Shown piece by piece: positions 21,109 through 32,619 of a stretch of 64,000 nt of DNA. The first letter of the stretch is position 1. Each line of letters begins with the position of its first letter. Under the pieces are notes generated by a model. That model was not told the origin of the DNA. It made no database searches and worked only from the letters and a program-made list of their open reading frames with translations. A program made the position numbers and the translations under genes. The DNA comes from Arctopsyche grandis (taxonomy: Eukaryota > Arthropoda > Insecta > Trichoptera > Hydropsychidae): positions 21,394,501 to 21,458,500 of the forward strand of contig NC_135358.1 in NCBI RefSeq assembly GCF_051622035.1. Direction: 5' to 3'.

Positions 21109-23783
21109 CCCTTTGGCTGCTACGAGGTTTTTCAATGTCCAAGCGAAAAATGCTAACATTTGTAATTATTTTGAAAAAAAATACATATAATATTTTTTTT
21201 ACATACTTACTTCGCCGAACGCGCGTAATTTTTGAAATACTTAACATGCATTTTTAAGAAGCAGCTGTGGACTCGCGCTCTCTCTTTCTGTCTTGCTTTT
21301 AAATGCGTGCGTACGAAAGAGATACCTACATACATATATACACTAAATAAGTTTTGACGATTGTTTTCCGACGCATTATTTTTTTCAATAATCTATTTTT
21401 AGACATCGATGTCTTTTTACAACATGCAATACATATGAAACAGGTAGCGGTCTTTTTCTCTTTCTTTCTTGGTTTTAATTGTTTACGTGTGAGCGAGACA
21501 CACAAGGATGCGAAGTTTCAAATAATCAAATAATTTTTCAACATGTATCATAAACATTTTGTATGCATTTCAGTTGCATTTGATTGATTGCACGAATTCG
21601 TGACGTCTCGTGACCTATATAATTGAAAGCGGATTTCTATTGTTTTTTGTTACTATTCCATTTATTTTAACTCTGCAAAATGATAACGGACAGTGAAAGT
21701 GACGAAAGCGAAATAAGTAATAACTCCTTATATGACAACGAACCCGAAATTGACATTGATTATGAACCCGAAATTGACTCTGATGATGAACCCGAAATTG
21801 AAGAAGCATTTGCCGAAGTATTTTTGGATCAAGATTTATCCGATAATCCTCAACTACCACCATTTGTAGAAATCCCGGGCCCGAAATATCCACCACCAAC
21901 TGATGCGTTGCCAATTTCGTACTTCAATTTATTTTTTACCGAAGAATTATGGCTGATTATTGTTATGGAAAGTAATCGATATGCCCAACAATATATCGAT
22001 TCTAACACTTTGTCTTTTCATTCAAGAGTGAAAAAATGGCATCCGACAACAGTGGGAGAAATGAAAGCTTTTTTTGCTATAATCATGGAAATGGGTCTTA
22101 CTGTAAGACCAAATATATTATCATACTGGTCCACAAATTCTAGATGCATTCCGTGGTTCGGAAAAATGATGGCAAGGGACAGATTTATACTTTTGCTAAA
22201 ATTTTTACATTTTACGAATAATGAAAATTTTTATCCTTCAAATAATCAAGAATATGACCCATGTAGCAAATTTCAGCCTCTAGTCGATCATGCGAATACT
22301 TTATTTCAACATCATTACGTACCCCATCAATATATTTCTATCGATGAATCACTAGTTGGAACGAAAAATCATACACAACTTTTACAATACATGCCAAATA
22401 AAAAACACCATAAATGGGGTATCAAGTTTTGGATGCTCTCTGATTCTGTTTCAAATTATTGTATGGCATTATTCTGCTATAGGGGAGCAAAAAGTGCTGA
22501 AGATCGACAAGCCATAAAAAAATTGGGACTTGCGCATGTTGCAGTAAAAAAATTACTCAAAATGTGTGGTTGTATCCGAAAAAGCTACCATCTAATCACC
22601 GACAATTTTTTTACTAGCATTCCTCTGGCGCGATATCTTTTCAAATTCGGAACTTATATAACGGGAACATTAAGAAAGAATAGATTGGGGATCCCAGTCG
22701 AAGTTAAAAGATTAATGCCTGTGAAGACTGCTAAACATTACAGAAGTAATGAAATTTTAATAACGGGGTATCGTGATAAACCATCTCATAGAAAACCTGT
22801 ATTATTATTGTCGACATATGAAAAGGCACAAAATACCACAATAACGAAATCCATCCACGGTCAAGTCCAGACTATAACGAAGCCATCTTCAATAATTACT
22901 TACAATAAATACATGGGTGGTGTAGACACATCAGACATGATGAATTGTGTATATATGGACGAGAGAAGGACAGTTAAATATTGGAAAAAAGTCGTTTTTA
23001 GCATCATTTCTAGAATGATTGTAAATTCATATATAATATATAAAAATAATAAAAATGAACCAATTCTGTCAAGATATCTATTCATATCTCAAATCATAGA
23101 GACCATTGAAAAAAATTGGATGATTGAAAAACAAAATTCATCTTATACACCTGAGATAAATAGTGGTGGAATTAGAAAACTACCTGAGCGCAAAGAAAAA
23201 GTTTGTGTTGTTTGCAGTAGAAAGAATGGTGGTCCCGTTAAAAGATCACGCACTATATGCATTATATGTCAAAAAGGACTTCATGGTAGTTGCTTATCAG
23301 AACATTTAAAATATTGCAAATGATTATTTTCACTAATTTTATTTTACTTATTACTAAATTTTGGGGCAATTTTGTAAGGCTGGTCGTTATTTACATTTTT
23401 GTGGGCTGGCCACCCCTTAAAGTCTTCCCCTACCCAACATCGACAGAGAACTCTGCCTCTATTCTGGATCGAACGTGAAGATGTACATGTCATACTTGTT
23501 TTTTAATTGTAATTTAATGTAATTTATTTAAAGTTTTTTATTATTGAGCAAGTAATAAAATAAAGTTTTTGGAATTTATAAACCTGTAGTCATTTTATTT
23601 TATATAATAATTAATTAAAATAAATATAAATGCGTGTATAAAAAAAATGTTTCGTGCCACTGATGCGCTGTCGGCTCACAGAAAGTATTGAAATACGACA
23701 ATTAATGACGTCAACAACGATCGTCGTAGCAATCTTCGCCGATTTCAAAACAACGATTTATCGTTGTTGTAGCAGTCAAAGGG
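21109..23783 (+). mobile_element. piggyBac-like element, apparently complete
   Basis: The 2675-bp element is flanked by TTAA at 21105-21108 and 23784-23787. The terminal inverted repeats are CCCTTTGGCTGCTAC (left) and, read inward from the right, CCCTTTGACTGCTAC, with one mismatch in 15. Near the right end there are extra palindromic 'acaacgatcgtcgt' and 'aacgatttatcgtt' motifs. It contains one uninterrupted transposase gene, with AATAAA hexamers near 23553. Confidence 0.92.
21680..23323 (+). CDS. piggyBac-like transposase, 547 aa
   Basis: This DDD transposase catalyses cut-and-paste movement into TTAA sites. The N-terminus is acidic with repeated (D/N)EPEID motifs at ~residues 15-40. The DDE_Tnp_1_7 core follows, with Asp in YISIDESLVG (~residue 221), in HLITDNFFTS (~311) and in YMGGVDTSDMM (~417). 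The C-terminus is a cysteine-rich zinc-binding domain (CVVC...CIICQKGLHGSCLSEHLKYC) as in typical piggyBac proteins. Length and all three catalytic Asp are as expected. The frame is uninterrupted, so activity is possible. The ATG at 21680 is the first in frame, 570 bp inside the left end. Confidence 0.93.
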   Translation: MITDSESDESEISNNSLYDNEPEIDIDYEPEIDSDDEPEIEEAFAEVFLDQDLSDNPQLPPFVEIPGPKYPPPTDALPISYFNLFFTEELWLIIVMESNRYAQQYIDSNTLSFHSRVKKWHPTTVGEMKAFFAIIMEMGLTVRPNILSYWSTNSRCIPWFGKMMARDRFILLLKFLHFTNNENFYPSNNQEYDPCSKFQPLVDHANTLFQHHYVPHQYISIDESLVGTKNHTQLLQYMPNKKHHKWGIKFWMLSDSVSNYCMALFCYRGAKSAEDRQAIKKLGLAHVAVKKLLKMCGCIRKSYHLITDNFFTSIPLARYLFKFGTYITGTLRKNRLGIPVEVKRLMPVKTAKHYRSNEILITGYRDKPSHRKPVLLLSTYEKAQNTTITKSIHGQVQTITKPSSIITYNKYMGGVDTSDMMNCVYMDERRTVKYWKKVVFSIISRMIVNSYIIYKNNKNEPILSRYLFISQIIETIEKNWMIEKQNSSYTPEINSGGIRKLPERKEKVCVVCSRKNGGPVKRSRTICIICQKGLHGSCLSEHLKYCK

Positions 23784-23787
23784 TTAA

Positions 23788-25184
23788 TGTTTCTTAAATA
23801 ATATTTGATATTGCATTAATGGACGTCTGAGTACATGCTAGGAAAGTGATAAGTAAGCTTCGGCGCGACCCTGCGCACCATTGTTCATTGTTCTTTTTTT
23901 TTATGCTCTCTAACTTTGTAGTTTTCCCTCTTTCTTGGAAAATAGCCCCAAAACTCCTATTTTATATTCCAAAAGCACGCTCCACCGCCAAAGACTGGTG
24001 ATAAGCATATCACTATATTCTTAACCTTTAAAATACGCAAAAGCAGATATATATCGGCTTACACAGAATCGAAATAAAACAAAGAAATTATTAAAACATC
24101 TCAATTTTTAAATTACCGCCTCAGTACCTGAGTACTATTCATAGTAGCTGTGGACAGAGTATGGATGGGAGTTAGGGCGCGAACACACAGCGAGGGATGC
24201 GGTATCTTGTATGTGGGATATATTTTTTAGATAGTTTTAAACATACAAAAAAAACATGTTAGATGGCGGTCGTATACGCGGTATCGTGCGGTATATACAT
24301 GGGATCGTCTATTCATTGGAGCGGTCTCCTTGAAATTCTATAGAATTGTTTATACTAACTTGACGGTGATATATAGCAATTCGACCATTGATGTATAATA
24401 TAATAGATCCGCCCTCACGTGTTATACTTGTCTCCCTTTTGGGGCATGCAAAATACATGGCGCATGCACAGTGTCTCTTAGTAGGTAGGTAGGCACCGCT
24501 GCGTCGTAGGGAAAAAAACCCAACGTCCCCGTTAGTTAAACCCCCCGCACCCCTCAGTTAGTGAAGACAAGATCTCCGACCAAAATAACACGTCTGGGCC
24601 CATCTAGTGTATTATACATCAATGAATTCGACCCTTCGGCCGGCCAGAGCTTGACAGTGATCGATAACGGGGTATCCCATATTTGCACAAAAATATAGCA
24701 GAACTTGTCGAAATAATAAGATCATAGAAAATAAAAATTATTAATACAACTTATTGTAAATGAGCTGCAATTGATTAAATAAAAGTTGACCGCACCACTG
24801 AGATTCATCGTTAGTTAAGGGAGAAGTTATAGTTGTTAGTCTGGGTATAGTCATTGGCCACTTGAACTAAAAAAATATACAAGGGCGTACCCTTGAGGAT
24901 ATAAAAGGTTCTCGGCAATCTTATGTGATTTTTACAAACCTCTTTTATGTTTCACTTACGATTATTAATTTTAAAATCCAACGGCCAACAATTATACCAT
25001 TTCATAATATATAATTTATGCTCCATAATATATAATTTTTACAACATTTTTATAATGTGGTTAATACTTGTGTATGGTTAGAATTTGCGTTGTTACGGTT
25101 ATGGCACACGCGTTGACAGTTGATTATTGTGGGTTGGCGCGTATTCGAAACGTCAACGACGAAGAGCTGCTCAGATCCAGAATC
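23788..25184. other. Intergenic stretch between piggyBac and NSMCE3
   Basis: No gene was recognised. It holds GTAGGTAGGTAGG near 24481, a C-rich run near 24540, and a segment at 24225-24300 resembling one at 40235-40310 ('ttagatagttt', 'cataca(a)n'). The NSMCE3 promoter must lie at its right end, but no TATA box stands out. Confidence 0.5.
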
Positions 25185-26699
25185 ATGTCGAGTCATGATC
25201 AGGAATCGGATCATAATTTGAATATTGCAGAAAAGGCATGTTGTCGTTTCCTGTTGACACAGGCTTCTTCCAGGATTCCTATTAAACGGACCGATATAGC
25301 TTCACATCTCCATGCTCTCGACAAAACCCTATCTTCTTCGGCAATCACGGAAATAATCAGACTTGCAGCCAAGCGCTTAAGAAAGGTAAGTTTATCAACT
25401 AAGTTCATAGTGTATTAATTTTTTCGTATGAATGAAATTATATATTGATTTTAGGTGTACAGATTGAAATTACATAAAATCAGTTCCAAAAGCAATACTC
25501 AGTACATATTGATATATGATGATACTTCAAATGCAGAACCGTTGCCGACAGTCATTGAAGAGAATAAAACCTTATTAATTGTGGCGTTAGCGCATATATT
25601 TATGAGTGGTGGCTCTGTGAAAGAAGGTAATAGACAATTTAAATTTGAATTTTTTTATTATAATTTTGACATATGCCAATGATGATTGGATACTACACTT
25701 GTCTGATTATAGCACAATCGCTATTTAATGAAGGCATTACTCATATTCCTTTCTCATTTTAGTTTAAGTCTGAGGCATGTTATTTAAATATAAAGCTCAT
25801 TTCATTTATTTGTTGATGGTAGAATAATATGTAATTATTTTGGTTTTTAGACGATATGTGGCGGTTCTTAGAAAAGGCTGGTGTTATAAAAAGTGAAACT
25901 CACTACCAACGGAAAATTTTAACCCAAGAATTCACGAAAGAACTGTATTTAAATTATAATAAGGTACAACAGAGTGCATATTTTCTTAAATATTTAATTT
26001 AAAAAGATTTAATAAAATTTTATCATTTTATGAATTTTAGGTTAACGATTCCGGTATTACCAGATATATTTTTGAATGGGGTGAAAGAGCAACAGTTGAA
26101 ATGCCAAAATTAGATTTATTAAAGAGTATTACCCAGGTAATTATTACCCAAAATGCATGTGTTTATGTATAACATTAACTGCTTCCAAACCTTTTTGATT
26201 TATTGAAAATGCAAACAAGGCTCTTTTTAATAGAGCTATCTTGCAAAGAATTTTGAACTTTTGATTTACGCCAAATATTGTTTAGATTTTTACTTTTTGG
26301 TTGATAAACATTTGAAGAAATTGAAATCGGTTGATGACAATCAACTGGCTTAACCTGAAGTATTATATATTACATAATCAATTGAAAAGTGTTATATTAC
26401 TTGTTAAATAGCTTTTAATAATAGTATAGTAAAAGTATATTGCATGAAAATTTTTTGCCATTCTAGATATAATCATATAATTTTTCAATAGTTGAGTGTT
26501 GGCCAACCTTTATCAAATCGCATAATAAGTACTATGATTTCTATTGCCAAGATTCTAATTAGTTATTTTAAATCACTTCTAGGCCTTTGATCGACCCCAG
26601 GATTATTGGTTTGAACAGTTTAAGACCGCCCAAAATGAAGATTTGAAAAATTTTCCTTCACGAAATGAAAATGAAACAATGGATATCGGTGATGAATGA
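25185..26699 (+). CDS. NSMCE3: NSMCE3 / MAGE-family protein, Smc5/6 complex subunit (complete, five exons)
   Basis: Nse3 binds Nse1 (a RING ubiquitin ligase) and Nse4 and contacts DNA within Smc5/6, which acts in DNA repair and replication (known for the family). Exons: 25185-25385, 25455-25626, 25851-25963, 26041-26136, 26583-26699. All junctions are GT-AG. The protein is 232 aa. The MAGE homology domain of two winged helices fills nearly all of it: AITEIIRLAAKRLRKVYRL, PLPTVIEENKTLLIVALAHI, FMSGGSVKEDDMWRFLEKAGV, RYIFEWGERATVEMPKLDLL. It ends in an acidic tail. I chose the ATG at 25185 (MSSHDQE) because family members are about this length. An ATG 111 nt upstream (25074) is in frame, but the added residues are hydrophobic and unlike the family. 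Insects usually have one MAGE gene and this looks like it. Confidence 0.93.
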
Positions 26700-26856
26700 T
26701 GACTATTATTTTTTTTAATTACATGTATATGAAATGTTAAAATTGAATTTTAAATACATTTATGTACATATTTGTTTATTACTATTATGTGTGTAGGTAG
26801 ATGGATGTTTGTTTATTGTGTGAAAAGTGTTGTCTGTGAAAATTCACTTTTATTGA

Positions 26857-26866
26857 GAAATAAAAT
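26857..26866 (+). terminator. NSMCE3: Candidate poly(A) signal of NSMCE3
   Basis: AATAAA at about 26859-26864 lies 160 bp after the stop. Another AATAAATATTAA is at about 27050. Confidence 0.4.
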
Positions 26867-26869
26867 TAT

Positions 26870-27575
26870 GATATTATATTTTTGTATATTTTTATTGGAC
26901 AAACGAATAACAACTCAGAAAAAGGACAGGACATTTTTTTCCTTCATAAGGGCCCATCTATGGAACACTCAAATATTATCGACGGTCGGCTCTCCAAAAG
27001 TTTTATATTTTTGTCAAGCTGGTGATCGAAAACAGTCCATAATGCACAAATAAATATTAATGTGTTGTTTTCATCTTCTGGTATCACCGTTTCTATCTTT
27101 CGTTTTATTTTGCCGAATCTGGTACCCCCTCCCAACCTTCAATATACCCTCTCGAGACGTAATCTTAATAACTGATCAAAGTTGTGCTATTTTTTTTGTG
27201 TACATATCCTGATGGGGGATAACACGTAAACAATATTATTTAACATCTATAACGCAAAATACATCTAAAATAAAATCCATTTATGTATTGATGTTAATTT
27301 AAAATTAATTCAGTCTTTTAATCAAAACATTTAAAAATGTATAAAGAGTGACACACGCGTTGGTGACATTGTTCCAACGTGTCTTTAATTTAATCGCGGG
27401 AAACGGATTAATAGCTTTCGACGTGGGGTGTCTCGATGGAAGGAGAAGGGGGTTGAAAGGGTACGTACAGATGGGGTAATTTAAAAGTCCCCAGTTGCCA
27501 GTTTATCTACTTTTTTTATATATTTTCCCATGATGTCATTATGGGTTACCCCTGAGCGACACTTTTGGTACTAAA
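26870..27575. other. Intergenic, nothing recognised
   Basis: AT-rich DNA downstream of NSMCE3 without a supported gene or shared repeat. Confidence 0.5.
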
Positions 27576-27690
27576 CTTAAATTTATAATTTATAAATTTG
27601 AAATCATATTCAAATAGTGGTGACATTTTTAGAGGGTAGGTTTACCAATTTGACGAGAAACCATTTTAAGAGGGCTGGACACCAGCGCCT
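27575..27690 (-). mobile_element. SINE fragment, copy 3
   Basis: It carries the 'atttgaaatcat', 'caaatagtggtgacat' and 'ccaatttg..aaccatttt' blocks seen upstream of the conserved body in the copies at 8440 and 32830. The tRNA head and the hairpin are absent. Confidence 0.5.
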
Positions 27691-28071
27691 TGTCCATACA
27701 AAAGTATTAGACTTCTCCCTTCCTCAACTATGGCACTAGAGAAATTATTTTTTAATATGCTATGGATATCCACCATTGGGTTGCATCTATCGTTTTATTT
27801 TTTATAGGAGCTAGGAGCCGCCAAACATCTATAAAATCACCTCTTTTTTGCACCCACGAAAAGAGTCCAGCTTGCCTATTTAACGGTCGATTTAAAAAAA
27901 AATACGCGCATAGTTGCACAGAAAATATCTTTCTCATACCGATGATGATTTTTTTTTTTAAATTGGTCCAGTTTCGGAGGAGAAAATAGGAGAATACGAA
28001 ACTTTGATTTTGTCAATTTAAAATACATTTTATCTGGTCGAAGCGCAACTGTCGCATTCACTCAATATGTA

Positions 28072-28660
28072 TATCATCATTTACAGCCATTCGCCATCCA
28101 CTGCTGGATGAAGGCCTCTCCAACACGCTTCCACTCGTCTCTGTTTTGCGCAACACTCATCCATCTCATTCCGCACATTTTCCTAATTTCGTTCACCCAT
28201 CTTCCTTGCGGTCTTCGTTTTACTCTTTTGCCTTCTCTCGGGTACCATTCAAGCACTTCTTTTGTCCACCTTTCGTCCATCCTCCTAGCTACGTGACCCG
28301 CCCATTGCCATTTCAATCTCTTCACTCTATCCACTATGTCCACTACCCTTGTCATATTTCTCACCCACGTGTTCCGCTTTCTGTCTTTCCTCGTTATGCC
28401 AAGCATACAGCGTTCCATACTTCTTTGAGTGCATTGGATTTTATTTAGCATCTTGGCGTTCAGTGTCCAAGTTTCACATCCATACGTCATCACTGGCAAA
28501 ACGCATTGATCAAAGATCCTTTTCTTCAGGCAGAGTGGCATTTTTGATTTAAAAACAGCATTCATCCGTCCAAATGCACTCCATCCTAATTTCATACGTC
28601 TCTTTATCTCTTCCAATATGTATATATTGATATACATATATTGTCGCATTCACTCAATAT
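28072..28660 (-). pseudogene. 5'-truncated RTE-like LINE (C-terminus of endonuclease-reverse transcriptase)
   Basis: An open frame at 28649-28077 encodes the C-terminal tail of an insect RTE-type non-LTR retrotransposon, past the RT catalytic core: CVLPVMTYGCETWTL, MERCMLGITRKDRKRNTW, RLKWQWAGHVARR, PREGKRVKRRPQGRW, ending WMANGCK. The endonuclease and RT active sites are missing, consistent with 5' truncation at insertion. The 3' end is at 'ggctgtaaatgatgatat', and the related copy at 41747 ends at the same place. Confidence 0.85.
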
Positions 28661-28739
28661 ATACATTCACTCAATATATCGAAGAAAGGAACGGCAACAA
28701 AATTAAGGTTTCGGGTGTACAGCCCTCTTAATAATGAAA

Positions 28740-28900
28740 ATAAATTGACAAACTCTGATAGGAAAAGATTGACTCGGAGTCTGATACAGAAATACTTACG
28801 AATAAATAATTTTTAAATCGAGGTCAACACAGGGCTCGAACCTGAGAACCTATAGGTGGTTAAGCAACGTAACCACCGAGCTTTGCTCATGGCTACTCGC
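28740..28900 (-). mobile_element. SINE, copy 4 (partial)
   Basis: Contains 'aaactctgataggaaaaga', 'aaatcgaggtcaacacaggg' and the tRNA head ('ggctcgaacctgagaacc', 'aaccaccgagctttgctc') in reverse. The middle has been altered and the 3' half is missing. Confidence 0.75.
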
Positions 28901-28929
28901 GGCAAGTAAATTGAAATATGTTTCAGTTT

Positions 28930-30300
28930 TATTATACAGGCGAATTGCTTGAATCTATTGCTTTCGCTGGTTTTTAAAAAATGTTGAAAGTCGCTGTTAC
29001 ATTGTGAATATTTCAATCAGATTTTCAGACATTTTATCATATCCGTTGGCAGATGTTGTTGCGCTCTCGGTTCGTCCCCGTAAAAACAATTCCGGAAGCC
29101 ATTTTTTATTTCCAATTCTCTCCGTGTTTTTCCAGCTGATGTTCGAGCGACATTAGTTTTATATTTTATTTCGTTTCATGAAATATCGTCATGTGTTTTT
29201 CTTCAATATTGAAAAATGTGTTGGAAAGGAAACGCTCCACAGCTAAGCGAGGATGCAATGGACCGCAAAAATGGACGAGTAAATGGAGCAAAAGCAATCT
29301 CGACTTCGCAACCCGAAGAAACGATTCGACCAGGACAAAACTCATCAAGCCATGACCTTATTTGTGTGATTGCCACTGCATTAAGTTTTATGGGCACGAG
29401 TGGTACATCGGAGTTTATTGAAGTGCATCCCCTGCACTCATTTAATCCAAAGTAGTGCCACGCAAAACAAACTCCAATATTCAATGAATAATTTACACGT
29501 ACTTGCTTTGCCTCGAGTGGGAATCTCTAAAAGCACTACAGCTAATATTTGCGTAAGATATAAACGGAACAAAGAAAACCTTCCTACCATTTTCACCATT
29601 TCCACTTTTCCCAGCTATGTACATATATTTTCTGTCTACCTATATATCCGGCAGTTGCTTTGACGAGGCAGTGAAACGCGCTATCGTAAAATGAGGGGAG
29701 ATTCATCTGGTTAACCCAACCCCCTCACTTTAACTATCCTCAAACCTGCCCAAAATTTATATTACATACAATGAACTTTATACACAAGTACACAATGAAA
29801 CTCTTACCCAAAAATAACAGCGTTGAAAGCGTTGATATTTAACCTGAAAATTTTGTAAGAAAAATATTTAATCTGATATATAAGTTGCAAAAAATGTGAA
29901 ATATTTGGGCATCGCATGCTGGAAGCTATTTTCTCAATAGCTCTAAGACTCTAAAGGCGTGGTATGAAAAACTGGGAGTGAAGAAATCTCATGCAGTAGA
30001 AGAGCTCCGGCAACTTTACGACTGTAAAGAAACCGCAACGAAATTACCAGAAAATAGAGAGTGGCCAATTTCAATTGCACGATTGTACTGGGATATACTG
30101 TCAAGGTTGTTTGTATTTATAACATTGGCGTTACTTCTTAATATAATATTTATATATATAAAAAAATCAGTATTACTTGGAGTTATTGTGAAAATAGAAG
30201 AAGCAGAAAAGGTTCAGCTAATTTATATTCCCTCACTGTAAACCCCTTGTGTATATTTTTTTACCGCTTATAATTATTATGTAGGTACGTACGTACATCA
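28930..30300. other. Unassigned stretch, no recognised gene
   Basis: ORFs of 60-93 codons exist (for example 29216-29455 plus), with somewhat higher GC at 29040-29460. None shows a domain or splice context I can support. A short charged frame at 29978-30241 is likewise unrecognised. Confidence 0.4.
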
Positions 30301-30326
30301 GTGGAGTACAATACACATATGTACAT

Positions 30327-30521
30327 CAGTGGAGTGCCGTGACTTCCTGATGTATATATGTATATCTCCCTGTTTTTGTCGCACAGTCTTACTTGTGTGA
30401 GCGCGAGCACGATACAAGGGGACTATTGGTGACGTCATACCGATTCCCCTTGTATCCTGCTTGCACACACATAATTAAGGCTGTGCGACAAAAACAAGGA
30501 GAATTTCACGGCACTCCACTG
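30327..30521. mobile_element. hAT-type MITE (195 bp) with 8-bp target duplication
   Basis: The terminal inverted repeats are CAGTGGAGTGCCGTGA and their complement. ATGTACAT occurs immediately on both sides (30319-30326, 30522-30529). Interior arms also pair ('tttttgtcgcacag', 'gatacaagggga'). CAGTG ends and 8-bp duplications are typical of hAT elements. A partial copy of the left terminus precedes it at 30299-30308. Confidence 0.85.
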
Positions 30522-30644
30522 ATGTACATATGTGTATAACAATGTAATTTTTAAAATTTTTGTTAGAGATATATAACCTACGTTTATATATCTCTAACAA
30601 AAAAAACTCAAGTTCTCGTGTTCAAAACATTGCGAGCGTGCATA

Positions 30645-30880
30645 CCAGTGACGGCTCAGCCAGCAGTATGGATCGGGGGTTGCGTTTATGTTTAGCACCA
30701 AGAGGTTACCGGGTTCGATCCCGTGCTAATCTTTAATACTGCTGGTCAGACTTGGATATTTGTGACTCCAAGTCGATCGTTTCTTATCAAAGTTTGCCAA
30801 TTTATCTGATTTCATTGTTGAAACGGTTCCTCCATGAAATTGGCAACAATTATCCTACCCGCTATGTCACAAATGGGTCT
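30645..30880 (+). mobile_element. SINE, copy 5
   Basis: The tRNA-like head with B box GGGTTCGATCCC is at 30714-30725. The family body follows ('ctgctggtcagacttggata', 'ccaagtcgatcgtttctta', 'gttgaaacggttcc'). It is the best-preserved head in the window. Confidence 0.85.
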
Positions 30881-31128
30881 ACCTCACGGGCCCGAATATG
30901 AATCGCCCGAAAACGCAAATATCGGAAGGCAAAGATCGAAAATCGAAAGATCTTAAGTCGAAAGATAAAAAAAAGCGTGCATGGTAAACGGTACATACTC
31001 ACGTACATACTCACGTACATACTCACTTAATTTGCGCGAGCAGGATACAACAGGAACAAGAGGAACAGGCTTTTCCTCCCGTATTCTGCGCTCGCACATT
31101 AATCTCCCAGTATAGTACAAATCGGTGG

Positions 31129-31345
31129 CCCTTACGGCAAAAGCAACTCTTGAGTTGATGAAGACTCGAAAAATGAACTCTTACCGAAGCATTAAGATTA
31201 CGAGTGGAAGTAACATAGATAACACGCGTACTTGTCCCGTAAACCATCTACCCCCACTCCTAATCTTAATACTTTGCTACGAGTTCATTTTTTTCGAGTT
31301 TATTTTTCGAGTCTTCATCAACTCAAGAGTTTGTGCCGTAAAGTG
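31129..31345. mobile_element. Inverted-repeat element (MITE), 217 bp
   Basis: Arms of about 70 bp pair: 'actcttgagttgatgaag', 'actcgaaaaatgaactc' and 'cattaagatta' on the left recur reversed on the right. The termini resemble CCTTACGGCAAAAG. There is no ORF and no clear target duplication. Confidence 0.75.
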
Positions 31346-31539
31346 GACTCAGTATAATGCTATTTTTATTCGTATTTGGTCACTGGTATGATCAATGAGC
31401 TACTATAACCAGATTCACCTCTGCAGCTTACACGCTGTGAATTCTCACGAGCCGCCACTGGGACATACTATACGAATCATAAATAATGAAACATTTATTA
31501 AGTCAAAACAAATTCATAAATAACTTTATTTTATTTTAT

Positions 31540-31960
31540 TATTCTACGTTGAGGGGGAGGGGGGGGGGGGGCTGTAGGTGCCATTGTGCCTTCGATAATA
31601 AAACCGGCGACCGAACAAAACACATAAATTAACATGGAAATAACAAGCGAGATGTTGCTTTCGCACTAGAAGCCGATAACAAGACGGAAAACAAACACAT
31701 AATAACAAAACAAAGCGCATCCGGTTCCGGTTCGCCATGTCGGAAAAGCGTACGCGATTTTCCGCGCGCCACGGCCCTCCTCTTTCTCTCCCTTCAGCCG
31801 TAAACTAGGTCTCTTTACGACCGGTTGCGAGAAGTCACCACTTAAAATTGTCCCCGAACCCTGTTCGCGATTCGCAATTCGATTTTACTGCGAAGGATAT
31901 TCTTGAGTTCGATCGCGAAAATCCCGAAATGCCGAACGCGTGCGTAAAACGCGAAAACAT
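31540..31960. other. GC/CpG-rich single-copy islet
   Basis: A G-run (31560-31570) is followed by sequence rich in CpG, such as 'aagcgtacgcgattttccgc' and 'gttcgcgattcgcaattcg'. No coding domain or repeat similarity was found. It could be a regulatory element or a first exon. Confidence 0.35.
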
Positions 31961-32619
31961 TCTACGGTATAAAAATGTAATGCGATTCTGCTATAGTAAA
32001 CATATTCCACGTACATACTTATGTATTGAAATACATTAAATGTTTTACGACACATTCGGTTTTATAATGATAGTTATTGCTAGATTATGATGTAAGCGAT
32101 TTTTATTCCCTGATATTTCGTTGTATTGATTTATTATAAAGCGTGAACTCTCCTGCCGGGAGGCAACGAGGTTAGCTTTTCCGGAAAAACGTCGAGTTAC
32201 GGTTACATGTGTACTTGAGTCGGATGTGCACAAATAAAATCTTGATTGATGACCGGTTCCGGAAAAGCTTCGTTCCGAGTCCCATTTTGCATGTTGCTAT
32301 CTAAATGTGTATGCGTATACTTACTCAGAATCCCCTTGCCTTATTTCGATTTATAAATCTGAAATAATTAAACCATATAAGTAAGTTATATTATAAATTA
32401 CACGTCAAATATCATAATTTTGTTTTTACTATCATCTAAATCTCTTAACTTCTCTAGATTTGTGCATATTGTAAGGTACATTAACTTTATTGAAGCTATT
32501 TTCGATTTATTTTCACCGGGACTTTTTGTATACTACATTGTATACCATATTATTTCGTTGAGCTTAGTCAGTGTTGTCATATAGTGTACGAGATCTTTGT
32601 TATATTATTTATATTATTA

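Noticed and set aside
25068-25184. Longer N-terminal start for NSMCE3
   Set aside because: In frame, but the residues are hydrophobic and unlike the family. The ATG at 25185 gives the expected length.
29203-29484. Overlapping ORFs of 79 and 93 codons, both strands
   Set aside because: No recognisable domain, start context or splice sites. Kept only as an unassigned stretch.
29978-30241. 87-codon ORF with a hydrophobic segment
   Set aside because: The first 40 residues look protein-like, but no homology, neighbour or splice context supports a gene.
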